Below are positions 1 through 9,222 of a DNA stretch of 64,000 nt, one piece after another. Every line of letters starts with the position of its first letter. Positions within the stretch are counted from its first letter, which is position 1. The DNA lies in NCBI RefSeq assembly GCF_004770265.1, contig NZ_RQGQ01000004.1, positions 744,001 to 808,000 of the forward strand, read 5' to 3'. The notes beneath the pieces were generated by a model. It did not search any database. It worked only from the letters and a program-made list of their open reading frames with translations, and was not told the DNA's origin. A program made the position numbers and the translations under genes. The stretch comes from Leptospira congkakensis (lineage in GTDB: Bacteria; Spirochaetota; Leptospiria; Leptospirales; Leptospiraceae).

Positions 1-61
1 CTTTTGCTAAAGACCTTACTTGGTCTTCTTTCAAAAACTTTAGTTTTTCGATTGATGTCAT
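1..61 (-). CDS. N-terminus of a truncated gene leaving the window
   Basis: An ATG at 61 reads leftward without a stop to the window edge, starting MTSIEKLKFLKEDQVRSLAK. Only about 20 residues are visible, so no family can be assigned. It would be divergent from the phospholipase-like gene at 119, with a short shared upstream region. No strong Shine-Dalgarno precedes the ATG. It could be a chance open frame; the helix-like, charged composition is the only support besides the divergent layout. Confidence 0.4.
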   Translation of the reverse strand, partial: MTSIEKLKFLKEDQVRSLAK

Positions 62-118
62 AGGATTTAAGATAAACCTTTCAATAGGTTCCATTCCATA
101 AAGTCAAAAAAGTAGAAA

Positions 119-1189
119 ATGGCAGGAAAGATTACACATATTGAAGCACTCTCCCAAGTGAAAAAACATTTGGAACATGGAAATGCGACCCAACGTAGAA
201 TGGCCGCATTACTTTCACGTCCCGATGTTTCCTCTTACGCCAACCTAGGTGCAGTGGCCCCCGATATCTTTTACTTCTATCACGTGTTACAACCCAAACG
301 GACAAAGAAAGCTGCTTTCTTCGGTGACCTTGCCCACCACCACAATGTTGCGGAACTGATCTTAAGTTTTCTTGATCAAGTTCATGATACGGAGATGGGA
401 CTTTACCGGGACCGTTTTTTGGCCTTTACTTTAGGGTATATTTGTCACTGCGTTGTGGACATCCAAACCCATCCTTATATCTTTTATATCTCAGGGGATT
501 ACTATAACAACGATAAGAAAATTTCTTACCAAGCACAAGTAAACCACATGAAGGTTGAGTTTGGACTCGACACACTTCTCATCAACCACCGATGGGGAAT
601 GAGTGCCAGGGAATACGACTTCCCCCAGTACATTGACATCCGCCATAGAACCGTTGGGATTAAAAATAAAATGGATCCTGTACTTTGGAATTTTTGGTTA
701 CAGTCCATCAAAGAAACATATCCAGAAGAGTTTGCCTCTTCTTACCTAGGTTCCGAAAAAAAAATCATCCCAGGTGATATTCTCAACGAATCCTATTTGG
801 GTTTTTACAGGTTCACCTCCACTTTGGATTCCAGAAGTGCATTTATGCGAGGGCTTGTGAGCGTAGTGGATACACTTACCTTTCATAAATACAATGCTAG
901 TGTGCTCATGTTACCTACTATAGATACCATCAATCCGAAGATTATGAACGATGAAAAAAGGGAATGGTTCTATCCCGCTGACCCGAAACGTAAGTTCAAC
1001 GACTCTTTTATTGAACTTTTGAACCAAGCAAGCCAAGCCAGCAAAGAAATTTTAACGAGAGCCTACGAATATAGTTTTTCTCCGGAAAGCAGATCGAAAA
1101 TTCTGGAATCTCTCGGTGGTTATAATTTGGATACTGGTCTCCGTTACCACGGAATTGACCATATGAAGGAATTTTCTCCACTCGTTTGA
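119..1189 (+). CDS. Zinc-dependent phospholipase C-like protein
   Basis: The 356-residue product resembles the bacterial zinc-dependent phospholipase C/S1-P1-like helical fold. Near the N-terminus it has THIEAL, then GAVAPDIFYFYH (about residues 43-54), GDLAHHHN (about 70-77) and GYICHCVVDIQTHP (about 107-120). These His/Asp positions are typical of the trinuclear zinc site of this family. There is no obvious signal peptide, so it may act in the cytoplasm or be exported by another route. It lies 26 bp upstream of the PBP1A gene in the same direction and could be co-transcribed. The lipid substrate is unknown, and the family is often annotated without a demonstrated reaction. Confidence 0.72.
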   Translation: MAGKITHIEALSQVKKHLEHGNATQRRMAALLSRPDVSSYANLGAVAPDIFYFYHVLQPKRTKKAAFFGDLAHHHNVAELILSFLDQVHDTEMGLYRDRFLAFTLGYICHCVVDIQTHPYIFYISGDYYNNDKKISYQAQVNHMKVEFGLDTLLINHRWGMSAREYDFPQYIDIRHRTVGIKNKMDPVLWNFWLQSIKETYPEEFASSYLGSEKKIIPGDILNESYLGFYRFTSTLDSRSAFMRGLVSVVDTLTFHKYNASVLMLPTIDTINPKIMNDEKREWFYPADPKRKFNDSFIELLNQASQASKEILTRAYEYSFSPESRSKILESLGGYNLDTGLRYHGIDHMKEFSPLV

Positions 1190-1215
1190 TGTGGATTTAA
1201 AGTTAAGGGAAATTT

Positions 1216-3765
1216 ATGAAACAAGAACCCGTTGGGCTCTTTGAAAAGTATTTTATCATTTGGTTTCGGACTGTCACAGAAAGGATTTGGACCGGAGACA
1301 AAAAATTAAGAAACACAACCATTGCCATTTTTGCTTTTGGTGTTTTGAATGTTTTTTTACTCACAGGTTCCATCAAGGATTTCTTTCGACTAAAAGAAGC
1401 TGCCGTTTACGATATCCCTTCCACCTTATATGGATTAAATGACAAAGGGAATTACGAACCCATAGCAGAATATTATAAATTTTCAAGAATCCCTGTTCAT
1501 TTAGAACAACTAAAACCAGAAGAAAACACTTTGTCTTCGGATAACCGGCACAAGGTCATCCAGTGTTTTTTATCCACGGAGGATAATTCTTTTTACTCAC
1601 ATAATGGAATCGATTTAAAAGGAATTGCTCGTGCTTTTGTTGTGAACATCATGGCAGGTCGTGTGAAAGAAGGTGCCTCCACCATCACACAACAGGTAGC
1701 AAGACTCAAGTTTTTATCCATCGAAAGATCCATTGCAAGAAAAGCTAGGGAAGCCTGGCTTGCGATTTTACTCGAACTTGTTTATCCTAAAGATAAAATT
1801 TTAGAAGTGTATTTGAACGAAATTCCACTGGGGCACGGAACCATTGGTGTTGGTGCGGCTTCCCGGTTTTACTTTCGTAAAGAAGTCCAAGATGTGAGTT
1901 GGGGAGAAGCAGCCATTCTTGCAAGTCTTACTACAAGGCCCACCCAGTTTAGTCCGATTGTCAATCCCGTATCCAGTATGAACAAAGTGCGAGTCGTATT
2001 TCGTAAGTTAGTGGAGAATGGAAGGATGTCTGTTGCCGATGCTGAAAAAGAATATGCGGCTCTTGGAGAATATTATACCAATTTAAATCGTTCCCCAAAC
2101 GATTCTGCTTTTTCTGATAGGCTCAATCGTTTTCCTTATGTAACAGAATACATTCGAAAGAACTTAATCCGTTCCATTGGTTCCAGTCGTTTGTACAACG
2201 GTGGACTTAAAATTTATTCTACCATCCAAATCCGCCACCAAGAGGAAGCAGAAAAAGCACTTCTACCCGCTCTTCAAAGACAAACCATAGAATCCAACCA
2301 AAGAGCGTTTCGAAACATTGATGCCTTTGATGATTTGTATGGAAGTGGGTATTCTTTAATTGCCGATTTGTATGACCTTCCTGATTTTAAATTTCGTATT
2401 TCCAGGACAGAACGTACGTTTTCTTCTGCTTACCAAGAAGATTTACGAGACGAGTTCTCTGCTCTGAATTTATTAACGGGTGATGATTTTCTTGGCGATT
2501 TGATCGATAAAAACTACACTTCCCAAACCACAAAGGATCATCTCCTTCCGGTAGAAGGTTCCCTCATCGCCATTCGACCTGATACGGGATTCATCACTGC
2601 CCTTGTCGGTGGATCGGGATTTCGTTCCGACAACCAACAAATCCGCCCCTTTCAAGCCTTCCGCCAACCAGGTTCTGCATTCAAACCCATCCTCTATGCG
2701 GCGGCTATGGACTACTCTGGCAAAAACCCAGATCCAGAAAAAAATGTAACACCTGCTACACTGTTTGCAGATTCCCCTCTTCAATATTTGATGGAAGATG
2801 GAGATGAATGGGCTCCTGAAAATTATAGTAGCGAATACTCTGGTTTTATTTTGTTACGAAAGGCATTAGAACAATCTAAAAACTCTGTAGCCGTTCGGGT
2901 CTTAGAACAAGTCGGTCTATCTCACCTAATGGAGAGTTTACGAGGACTTTTACAACTACCTGGCCGCGACATTCCTTATAATTTCAGCGTCTCACTTGGA
3001 TCTTTCGAACTCACACCTTATGAACTCACAAGAGCCTATGCAGCTCTTGCTTCCGGTGGTAAAACGGTAAATCCTATCTCAGTTTTGTATGTAGAAGACA
3101 ATGCAGGAAAAGTCATCAAAGACTTTCGCAAAGACTATGAAGATGATGACCGCAAACAGATCATTTCCAAAGAAGCTGCCTTTCTCATCACTTCCATGAT
3201 GCGTGATGTTGTGGAAGAAGGAACGGGTCGGGGTGTTTTATCCTATGGACTGAATCGCAAGGCTTACGGAAAAACAGGAACTACTAATAACTTTCGAGAT
3301 GCTTGGTTTGTGGGTTACACACCGGAACTTGTGACTTCGGTTTGGTTTGGGTATGATGTAGGAACGATTTCTCTTGGACGAGGGATGACCGGTGGGAAAC
3401 TAGCCGCTCCTGTTTGGGGTCGCTTTATGGCAAGGGCCCTCGACCGCGAACCAACAATCGATTTTCCTTGGCTCAGTGATGTCAAAGTCGTAAAAAAGAC
3501 GGTCTGCCGGATGTCGGGAAAGTTGCCCGGGTCACAGTGCCACGACCTATTTGAAGAGTATTTTATCCCACAAACAGCTCCTAAGGATGTTTGTAACGAC
3601 CATGGATCCTCATGGAACGTAGTGGAAACAAAACCAAGTGTTCATTCAACAACAGTGGTGCACACAGAAAAGAAAAAGCCCGAAAAAACAGAAAAACCAC
3701 CCCTTACGACCAAACCGAAACGAAAAAAATCGGTCTTTAGCGGGGATGAGGAAATAGACTACTAA
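1216..3765 (+). CDS. pbp1A: Penicillin-binding protein 1A (bifunctional class A PBP)
   Basis: This is an 849-residue class A PBP that polymerises lipid II (glycosyltransferase 51) and cross-links peptides (transpeptidase) at the outer face of the inner membrane. A membrane anchor lies at about residues 33-52. The GT51 domain carries the catalytic glutamate in TEDNSFYSHNGID (E122) and EGASTITQQ. The transpeptidase has S-x-x-K as SAFK (S487/K490), an S-K-N motif and GKTGTTNNF. The C-terminus is a lysine-rich tail after about residue 800. The start has a good AAGGG site. It sits beside bactofilin and a LysM-M23 hydrolase, which makes a peptidoglycan/shape cluster. Length is normal for PBP1A. Confidence 0.95.
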   Translation: MKQEPVGLFEKYFIIWFRTVTERIWTGDKKLRNTTIAIFAFGVLNVFLLTGSIKDFFRLKEAAVYDIPSTLYGLNDKGNYEPIAEYYKFSRIPVHLEQLKPEENTLSSDNRHKVIQCFLSTEDNSFYSHNGIDLKGIARAFVVNIMAGRVKEGASTITQQVARLKFLSIERSIARKAREAWLAILLELVYPKDKILEVYLNEIPLGHGTIGVGAASRFYFRKEVQDVSWGEAAILASLTTRPTQFSPIVNPVSSMNKVRVVFRKLVENGRMSVADAEKEYAALGEYYTNLNRSPNDSAFSDRLNRFPYVTEYIRKNLIRSIGSSRLYNGGLKIYSTIQIRHQEEAEKALLPALQRQTIESNQRAFRNIDAFDDLYGSGYSLIADLYDLPDFKFRISRTERTFSSAYQEDLRDEFSALNLLTGDDFLGDLIDKNYTSQTTKDHLLPVEGSLIAIRPDTGFITALVGGSGFRSDNQQIRPFQAFRQPGSAFKPILYAAAMDYSGKNPDPEKNVTPATLFADSPLQYLMEDGDEWAPENYSSEYSGFILLRKALEQSKNSVAVRVLEQVGLSHLMESLRGLLQLPGRDIPYNFSVSLGSFELTPYELTRAYAALASGGKTVNPISVLYVEDNAGKVIKDFRKDYEDDDRKQIISKEAAFLITSMMRDVVEEGTGRGVLSYGLNRKAYGKTGTTNNFRDAWFVGYTPELVTSVWFGYDVGTISLGRGMTGGKLAAPVWGRFMARALDREPTIDFPWLSDVKVVKKTVCRMSGKLPGSQCHDLFEEYFIPQTAPKDVCNDHGSSWNVVETKPSVHSTTVVHTEKKKPEKTEKPPLTTKPKRKKSVFSGDEEIDY

Positions 3766-3824
3766 AAAGGCTTGTCAAGAAGACCGAAAATTTTGATTCT
3801 CACAGAAGGGGAAAAGGAGCAGGA

Positions 3825-4229
3825 ATGGCAATAGGTAAGGATTCCATCAATAGCGTTATCGGACCAGGGTCGATATTTGAAGGTAAGTTTTATATCGCAG
3901 GTTCACTTAGAATCGATGGAAAATTCGAAGGTGATATCAAAACAGAAGACGCACTCGTTATCGGAGAAACCGGTAAAGTAAAAACTAACATCAGTGCAAG
4001 AGAAGTCATCGTATCAGGTACCCTCATCGGAAACATCAAAGCCGAAAACGAAGTAAAACTCGAAGGTACAGGACGTATGTTAGGTGATATTACAGCTCCT
4101 TATTTAGAACTTCAAAAAGGTGTTGTTGCTAAAGGAAATATTACAATCACAGGCGGCCAGAAAAAAGACGTTCGTAAGATTGTTGAAGAATCCTTTGGTG
4201 GTATTAAATCCTTAGACACTAAGGATTAA
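3825..4229 (+). CDS. Bactofilin (polymer-forming cytoskeletal protein)
   Basis: The 134-residue protein is a classic bactofilin: a short N-terminal tail, then a right-handed beta-helix core of short repeats (GSLRIDGKFEGDI, GKVKTNISAREVIVSG, LIGNIKAENEVKLEGTG) from about residue 15 to 110. Bactofilins form ATP-independent filaments that recruit wall enzymes, and in Leptospira a bactofilin has been connected to helical cell shape. It has a strong AGGAGCAGGA site before the ATG. The next gene is a membrane-anchored LysM-M23 endopeptidase only 16 bp away, the same pairing as CcmA and Csd-type hydrolases in other helical bacteria. Function here is inferred from family and context. Confidence 0.93.
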   Translation: MAIGKDSINSVIGPGSIFEGKFYIAGSLRIDGKFEGDIKTEDALVIGETGKVKTNISAREVIVSGTLIGNIKAENEVKLEGTGRMLGDITAPYLELQKGVVAKGNITITGGQKKDVRKIVEESFGGIKSLDTKD

Positions 4230-4245
4230 CGAATCCCTTTAACAC

Positions 4246-5370
4246 ATGCTACTTCGATCTCCAGAAAAGTCTACGATCGGCAAGCATGTGTTACGCTGGG
4301 GGAACGTAAATGTAATCCAAGTTTCTCCCGGAAAGTATTTTTACAATCTCCAATCACAATCTAGTGTCCTTCATGGCACAATTGATCTCAACCGCAAGCG
4401 ATATCGTATCCTCCCACTACTCGCCTCTTCGTTTATCTTAGCGTTCTTTTTGTCCATCCTCGTAGACAAACAAACTTACGAAGAAAGTTTGATGGAAAAG
4501 GAATTCTTAAGTATGTCCACGGAAGTGGAAGAAAACGACATCAAAGACAAAGAAGCAAAACTTGCGGATGAAAAATACCTCCAAGAAACGGAAGATAAAA
4601 AAATGGCCATCCTTCGTTCCGCTGACTTGGATGCACTAGCTGAAAACAAAAACAAAAAATTAAAAGTCACTCAATACAAAGTCAAAAAGAACGAAACACT
4701 TTCGGATATCGCACGTAGGTTCAAACTTTCTGCTGAATCCATCGCAGGAAGTTCAGGGATTAATCCCGAAGTATCCATCCTACCTGGACAAATCTTAAAC
4801 ATTCCCAACAAACAAGGTTTAGTTTATAAATTGAAAAAAGGGGATACACTCGCAAAAGTTGCAGATTATTACAAAGTCAAAATCGATGATATCTATTCCG
4901 AAAACCAATTAGAAGATTATGATTTATTCAAATCAGGCCAAAAGGTTTTTCTTCCGGGAGCCATCATCCCAGAAACAGGCCCTGTATGGAGAATCCCCGT
5001 TGTTTCCAAAGTGATTACTTCCGGATGGGGAACAAGATCTTACCCTCAATACAAATTCCATATGGCCCTCGACTTACGTGCAAATTATGAATCAGTGTAT
5101 GCAGCGAGAAAAGGGAAAGTCACCTATTCTGGTTGGATGGGTGGGTATGGAAATGCGATCATCCTCACTCATGATGATAGTTATCAAACTTTATATGCTC
5201 ACAATTCTAAACTTTTTGTGAAAGAAGGTGACTATGTCAGTGCTGGTAAAGTCATCTCTCGTTCAGGATGTACAGGATATTGTTTTGGTCCCCATCTCCA
5301 CTTTGAAGTCATCAAAGATGGGAAAAACGTAAACCCTACAAAAATCATCAAAGGATTTTCCTACAAATAA
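4246..5370 (+). CDS. Membrane-anchored LysM / M23 peptidoglycan endopeptidase
   Basis: The 374 residues comprise a cytoplasmic N-terminus, one membrane segment (about 55-72), a charged coiled-coil-like linker (about 75-135), two LysM motifs (about 143-187 and 193-237) and an M23 peptidase domain (about 255-365). The M23 zinc ligands are present: H-x3-D in HMALDL and H-x-H in HLHFEV. It should cleave peptide cross-links in the periplasm, while its cytoplasmic tail could contact the bactofilin encoded immediately upstream. The start ATG lies 16 bp after the bactofilin stop with no distinct Shine-Dalgarno, consistent with coupled translation. This type of enzyme sets cell curvature in other helical bacteria. 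Confidence 0.9.
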   Translation: MLLRSPEKSTIGKHVLRWGNVNVIQVSPGKYFYNLQSQSSVLHGTIDLNRKRYRILPLLASSFILAFFLSILVDKQTYEESLMEKEFLSMSTEVEENDIKDKEAKLADEKYLQETEDKKMAILRSADLDALAENKNKKLKVTQYKVKKNETLSDIARRFKLSAESIAGSSGINPEVSILPGQILNIPNKQGLVYKLKKGDTLAKVADYYKVKIDDIYSENQLEDYDLFKSGQKVFLPGAIIPETGPVWRIPVVSKVITSGWGTRSYPQYKFHMALDLRANYESVYAARKGKVTYSGWMGGYGNAIILTHDDSYQTLYAHNSKLFVKEGDYVSAGKVISRSGCTGYCFGPHLHFEVIKDGKNVNPTKIIKGFSYK

Positions 5371-5388
5371 ACTGGATCAAACGAACCT

Positions 5389-6501
5389 ATGAATCAAAAG
5401 AAACAAAACCTAACACATTCAAATTACCTAATATTCCTTTTTTATTTATTTATTTTAACAAACTTTCTGATTTCCTGCGCCCCCAAAATTGGAGAACAAA
5501 TCAACAAACGAATTGTGGATCCTTTTGATGAAACCAAAATCTTAAATGTACATTTTATCACCTCTCGTCGGGAAATGACTGTAAAAGACAATTGTGATGC
5601 AGCAAGTTTTGGATTCATCACCGACATCAATCCTCATTATGGAATTTGTTTGGTAAACATTCCTTCTCGCCATATCATTGGTGATATATCTTTGGACAAT
5701 ACCCAAGACAAAAACCAATTCTTTCAATTCAAAGGCCGTATCAACACCGACGATAGAGAATTTTTATCGAAAATCAAATCCTCCGCTTCCGATGAAGTTT
5801 TAGTTTTTGTACATGGATTCAATGTCAACTTTGATGAAGCTGTGCTTCGAGCTGGACAAATTAAATATGATTTAAAATTTCCTGGTGAGGTTGTTGTTTA
5901 CTCTTGGCCTGCGGGAGCTGATTCCGGAATTCTCGGCCAGGTGATGGTGAAATCTACTTATGACTTAAACTTTACAGAAGCAAAAATCAATAGAGAACCT
6001 TTTGCCAAGTTCTTAACCGACATCACAGGTCTTGGAAAAAAAATCCATCTAGTGGTGCATAGTATGGGACACCAAGTGGTATTACCTTCTGTGGCTACAC
6101 TCGCCAAACAAGGAAAAAGTAAATTTCTTTCGGAACTCATTTTAAATGCACCCGATTTTGATAAAAACGAATTTGAACTCATCCTTTCTGACTTAACAAA
6201 ATCCTCTGAAAGAATCACTCTCTATTGTTCTCCTGGGGACAACGCACTTGTTGCTTCCCAGAAAGTAAATGGTGCCCCTCGGGCCGGAATGTGTTTTAAG
6301 TATTCCGGTGTGGATGTGATCAATGTCAACGAAGTGGACGATCCTGTTTTGGGTGTGGGGGGACTTGGACATGGATACTATTCTTCCAGACCCATCCTTA
6401 CAGACATCTACCAAGTGTTACTTGGCGTATCTGTTGAACGTAGACTTTTTATCCGCAAATCCGGCCCCAAAAACGGAGAAAATTTTGTCCTTAGGAAATG
6501 A
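5389..6501 (+). CDS. DUF900 alpha/beta-hydrolase lipoprotein
   Basis: The 370-residue protein has a hydrophobic leader and a lipobox-like LISCA (Cys about residue 30), suggesting an outer-envelope lipoprotein. The body matches the DUF900 alpha/beta-hydrolase family: oxyanion strand VFVHGFN (about 142), nucleophile elbow HSMGHQ (Ser about 225), a likely acid Asp near PGDNAL and a His in GLGHGYY near the end. The reaction is unknown; the family is thought to comprise esterases or lipases. It follows the wall-hydrolase gene by 18 bp and could be the last gene of that operon. Its stop is one base from the stop of the convergent transglutaminase gene. Confidence 0.85.
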   Translation: MNQKKQNLTHSNYLIFLFYLFILTNFLISCAPKIGEQINKRIVDPFDETKILNVHFITSRREMTVKDNCDAASFGFITDINPHYGICLVNIPSRHIIGDISLDNTQDKNQFFQFKGRINTDDREFLSKIKSSASDEVLVFVHGFNVNFDEAVLRAGQIKYDLKFPGEVVVYSWPAGADSGILGQVMVKSTYDLNFTEAKINREPFAKFLTDITGLGKKIHLVVHSMGHQVVLPSVATLAKQGKSKFLSELILNAPDFDKNEFELILSDLTKSSERITLYCSPGDNALVASQKVNGAPRAGMCFKYSGVDVINVNEVDDPVLGVGGLGHGYYSSRPILTDIYQVLLGVSVERRLFIRKSGPKNGENFVLRK

Positions 6502-6502
6502 C

Positions 6503-8260
6503 TTAAGGAACCACTATATCTTCCCCAGAGTTTAAAGCACGATTTGATTTTTGAGGGACAACTCTCTCTTCCATGCCTTCCCATTCTTCGGTTGTGGTAT
6601 CATTCTTTACCACAACTAGTTTGAACTTTATCTTTTTAGCTAAACCCAATTGGTCTTTTGATAATTGAACAAGCCTATCTCCACCAGCAATTTTGGGATG
6701 ACTTGTGCCTGGTAGTCCCGCAAACACTACATGCCTTGCATGAGTGACACCTGGTTTGGATCTGGGAGGTGCCAGTGGTTCCATAGGAATCCATCCAAGG
6801 CCTTCTACCCAGACCTCCACAAATTTATGATTAAATGTAATTTCTTTAGAAGACTCAGTTGGTAGATAGTTCCAAACCAACCTAGACGGAATCCCCATAC
6901 CACGTAACAAGGCCATGGTGACATAGGAATGTTCGGTGCAACCTCCATTGTTTTTTTCAATCACCTTGGGAGCCGATTCAAAACTCCCTGATTTGTAAGG
7001 AATGGAAGAAACATATACTTGAGTTTTGGCGAGGATTTGTTTTACGTTTGTATTTTCTTGGAAAAGAAAATTTCTTTTTTTGACCACAACCTCTTCATCC
7101 ATTTTCAAAAACCAATCATCTAACAAATAACTTTGGAAACCATCACTCTTTAGGTTCTTTGCCAGAGTCAAATTCGGATCTAAATTCCAATGGATTTTAT
7201 AACGAGTGAGGATGGCCTCGTAAACTTTGATATCCTTTGTATCTCCCGCTTTCAGTGGAGGGATGGTAAGAACTAAACTTCGATTGCCAGCGCTATCGAT
7301 CTCCTCCAATGAGGATGGATTTAGTTTTTCACTTTTTAAGTTTTGAGAACTTGTATTCTGTTTGGGAAGGACAAATTGGTATTTTGTTTCGGGAACTTCC
7401 GTAAGTGCCGTTAACTGAAATTGGTATTCGATTTTGTTTTGGATGGGAGAAAACCGGTAGGCTCTCGATCCGTCTGCCACTTCGACAGGAGACGCTAATG
7501 GTAAAATGGAATTTTCAAATACCATCCACTCCCCATAGATTTTGGTGATCGGATCAAAGATGAGTAAATGATTTTCGGATAAAGCGATGAGTTTAAAAAG
7601 TGCACGGTGGTTTACAGGAAACTTCCATTCTCTCTTGTTTGTGGGATCTTTCGGTGAAAAAACTTGGATGGTATTCCCCCAATATGAGGAGAGAAATAAA
7701 ATATCTTTTTCTCCATGTTTGGTGATTCTTTGTACAGAAGAAAAAGGAACTGAAATTTTTGATTCTAATTCCCCTGATTCCAAACCATAGACTTCCAATT
7801 GGTCTCCCACCAACCGATAGATTTTATTTTCCAGACAAACGATGTCCTGCCAAGATTTTCCATTGTTTGGCCATGGTAGTTTTCTCTTCACCGCAAATGT
7901 TTTTGAATCCAAATCCCATAGCGTTTTTGTTGTTTGAATCAAAATTTTACTAGAACACTCTGTCCAACCAGTTACCTTTCCCCCTTCCCAAGGAAAGTTT
8001 TTAGATTCCCCTAACTCCAAATCCCAAACTAGAATGGAGGATTGTTTAGTAACATCTCTTGTTTGGAAAAATAATTTACCATCGGTATACAAAACAGATT
8101 CAAATAAATCTACAGATTCTGATTCAGGGAAAATTGGGTTTGTTTTCCAATTGTATTTGGAACGAATTTCCTTCCAAGAAGTCGGAACCTCGCCAACACT
8201 GACCGCAAATAAAGAAGAAAAGAAACTAAAGAAAACGAATCCCCAAAACATTTTTTTCAT
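6503..8260 (-). CDS. Exported transglutaminase-like protein
   Basis: The 585 residues begin with a signal peptide (cleavage near SLFA-VS). A beta-rich N-terminal half (about 30-250) resembles a propeller-like region. The C-terminal transglutaminase-like core has the catalytic Cys in NNGGCTEHSYV (about residue 441), the His in FNHKFVEVWVEG (about 478) and WIPMEPL. Most relatives have Asp as the third triad residue, but here it is Glu. Such bacterial proteins are generally cysteine proteases or amidases rather than cross-linkers. The start has AAGGAT upstream. It is convergent with the DUF900 gene and divergent from the AraC regulator, with a 49-bp gap. Confidence 0.82.
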   Translation of the reverse strand: MKKMFWGFVFFSFFSSLFAVSVGEVPTSWKEIRSKYNWKTNPIFPESESVDLFESVLYTDGKLFFQTRDVTKQSSILVWDLELGESKNFPWEGGKVTGWTECSSKILIQTTKTLWDLDSKTFAVKRKLPWPNNGKSWQDIVCLENKIYRLVGDQLEVYGLESGELESKISVPFSSVQRITKHGEKDILFLSSYWGNTIQVFSPKDPTNKREWKFPVNHRALFKLIALSENHLLIFDPITKIYGEWMVFENSILPLASPVEVADGSRAYRFSPIQNKIEYQFQLTALTEVPETKYQFVLPKQNTSSQNLKSEKLNPSSLEEIDSAGNRSLVLTIPPLKAGDTKDIKVYEAILTRYKIHWNLDPNLTLAKNLKSDGFQSYLLDDWFLKMDEEVVVKKRNFLFQENTNVKQILAKTQVYVSSIPYKSGSFESAPKVIEKNNGGCTEHSYVTMALLRGMGIPSRLVWNYLPTESSKEITFNHKFVEVWVEGLGWIPMEPLAPPRSKPGVTHARHVVFAGLPGTSHPKIAGGDRLVQLSKDQLGLAKKIKFKLVVVKNDTTTEEWEGMEERVVPQKSNRALNSGEDIVVP

Positions 8261-8309
8261 TCGATAATCCTTGCCTTTTTCAGAATGGTTCTTAGAATTT
8301 TTCTAGTAT

Positions 8310-9083
8310 ATGAATGTAAAAAGAAAAGGAAGTCTTTTTTATTTTGGAGAACGAATTCTCCTAGGAACCGCAGGGATTGTGACAGAACCACATTCTCATT
8401 ATGCCGTGTCCATCTTGGTTTCTCTCACAGATTCTTTCCATTTGTATACAAAATCCGATTCTGTGATCGAATCCCAAGGGATCATCATTCCACCCAACTA
8501 TTATCATAGATTGGCTGCGGAAAATTCCGAGATGCTCATCATCCAACTGGATCCAAAGTCTGTAGAATACAAACGGATCGTGATGGATGATAGTCCCAAA
8601 TTCATTGATGAGGGCACTCGTTTGAAAATCCAAAAACTCGCAGAACCATTGTTTAGCGACTCTCTCAGCTGTGAACTTGCTCGTAATATTTATAACCAAA
8701 TTCTTTCTTCACTTGGTTCCGAAACCATTCCTAAAAAATATGACCACAGGATTGAGATGGTGATCCAAAAGATCAAAGAAAAAATCCCAAATCCAGTGAC
8801 TCTTACGGAACTTTCTGAAATTTCAGGAATTTCCACCGATCGGTTTATGCATTTGTTTAAAGAGAATATGGGAATTCCACTCAGACAATATTTGTTATGG
8901 CAAAGGCTTCATATTGCCGCAAAACTATTACAAGGCGGTGAAAATCTGACCACGGCATCACATGCAGCGGGTTTTAGTGACCAAGCTCATTTATCAAGAA
9001 CATTCAAAAAGATGTTTGGAGTGAAACCTTCCTTATTTTTAGGAAGCCAATCACTCCGTAAGGTATGTTTCTGCGAAGATTAA
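8310..9083 (+). CDS. AraC-family transcriptional regulator
   Basis: The 257 residues have a cupin-like N-terminal part (about 1-130) with HSHYAVSILV, and two helix-turn-helix motifs at the C-terminus (about 155-250). These include LTELSEISGIS near the first HTH and the signature AGFSDQAHLSRTFKKMFG in the second. It should act as a cytoplasmic activator or repressor responding to a small ligand or an envelope signal. It is transcribed divergently from the transglutaminase gene, and the 49-bp shared region makes that gene a plausible target, but no operator is evident. Downstream it faces the Mpo1-like gene. Confidence 0.9.
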   Translation: MNVKRKGSLFYFGERILLGTAGIVTEPHSHYAVSILVSLTDSFHLYTKSDSVIESQGIIIPPNYYHRLAAENSEMLIIQLDPKSVEYKRIVMDDSPKFIDEGTRLKIQKLAEPLFSDSLSCELARNIYNQILSSLGSETIPKKYDHRIEMVIQKIKEKIPNPVTLTELSEISGISTDRFMHLFKENMGIPLRQYLLWQRLHIAAKLLQGGENLTTASHAAGFSDQAHLSRTFKKMFGVKPSLFLGSQSLRKVCFCED

Positions 9084-9145
9084 AATAGAAACAAAGGTTC
9101 GAATTCTAATCTGGTTTGTCGAGGCGGATGCAAAAACGGGAGTGG

Positions 9146-9201
9146 GATCGCAAAGTAGATATTGTTTGAGTATTTCTATAAATCTCTTCTACTTTACGAT
9201 C
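9146..9201. repeat. Inverted repeat between convergent genes
   Basis: Arms of 14 bases (9146-9159, GATCGCAAAGTAGA, and 9188-9201) are complementary except for one position and enclose a 28-base loop. The element lies between the AraC and Mpo1-like genes, which end toward each other. It may fold at both mRNA ends as a bidirectional terminator or stabiliser. There is no strong T-run after it, so terminator function is uncertain. Confidence 0.4.
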
Positions 9202-9222
9202 TTTCCTTAGGGATAAAAAGTT

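Noticed and set aside
3781..3810. Possible sigma-70 promoter before the bactofilin gene
   Set aside because: A TTGTCA-like box and a poor -10 can be drawn, but the match is too weak to list as a feature.
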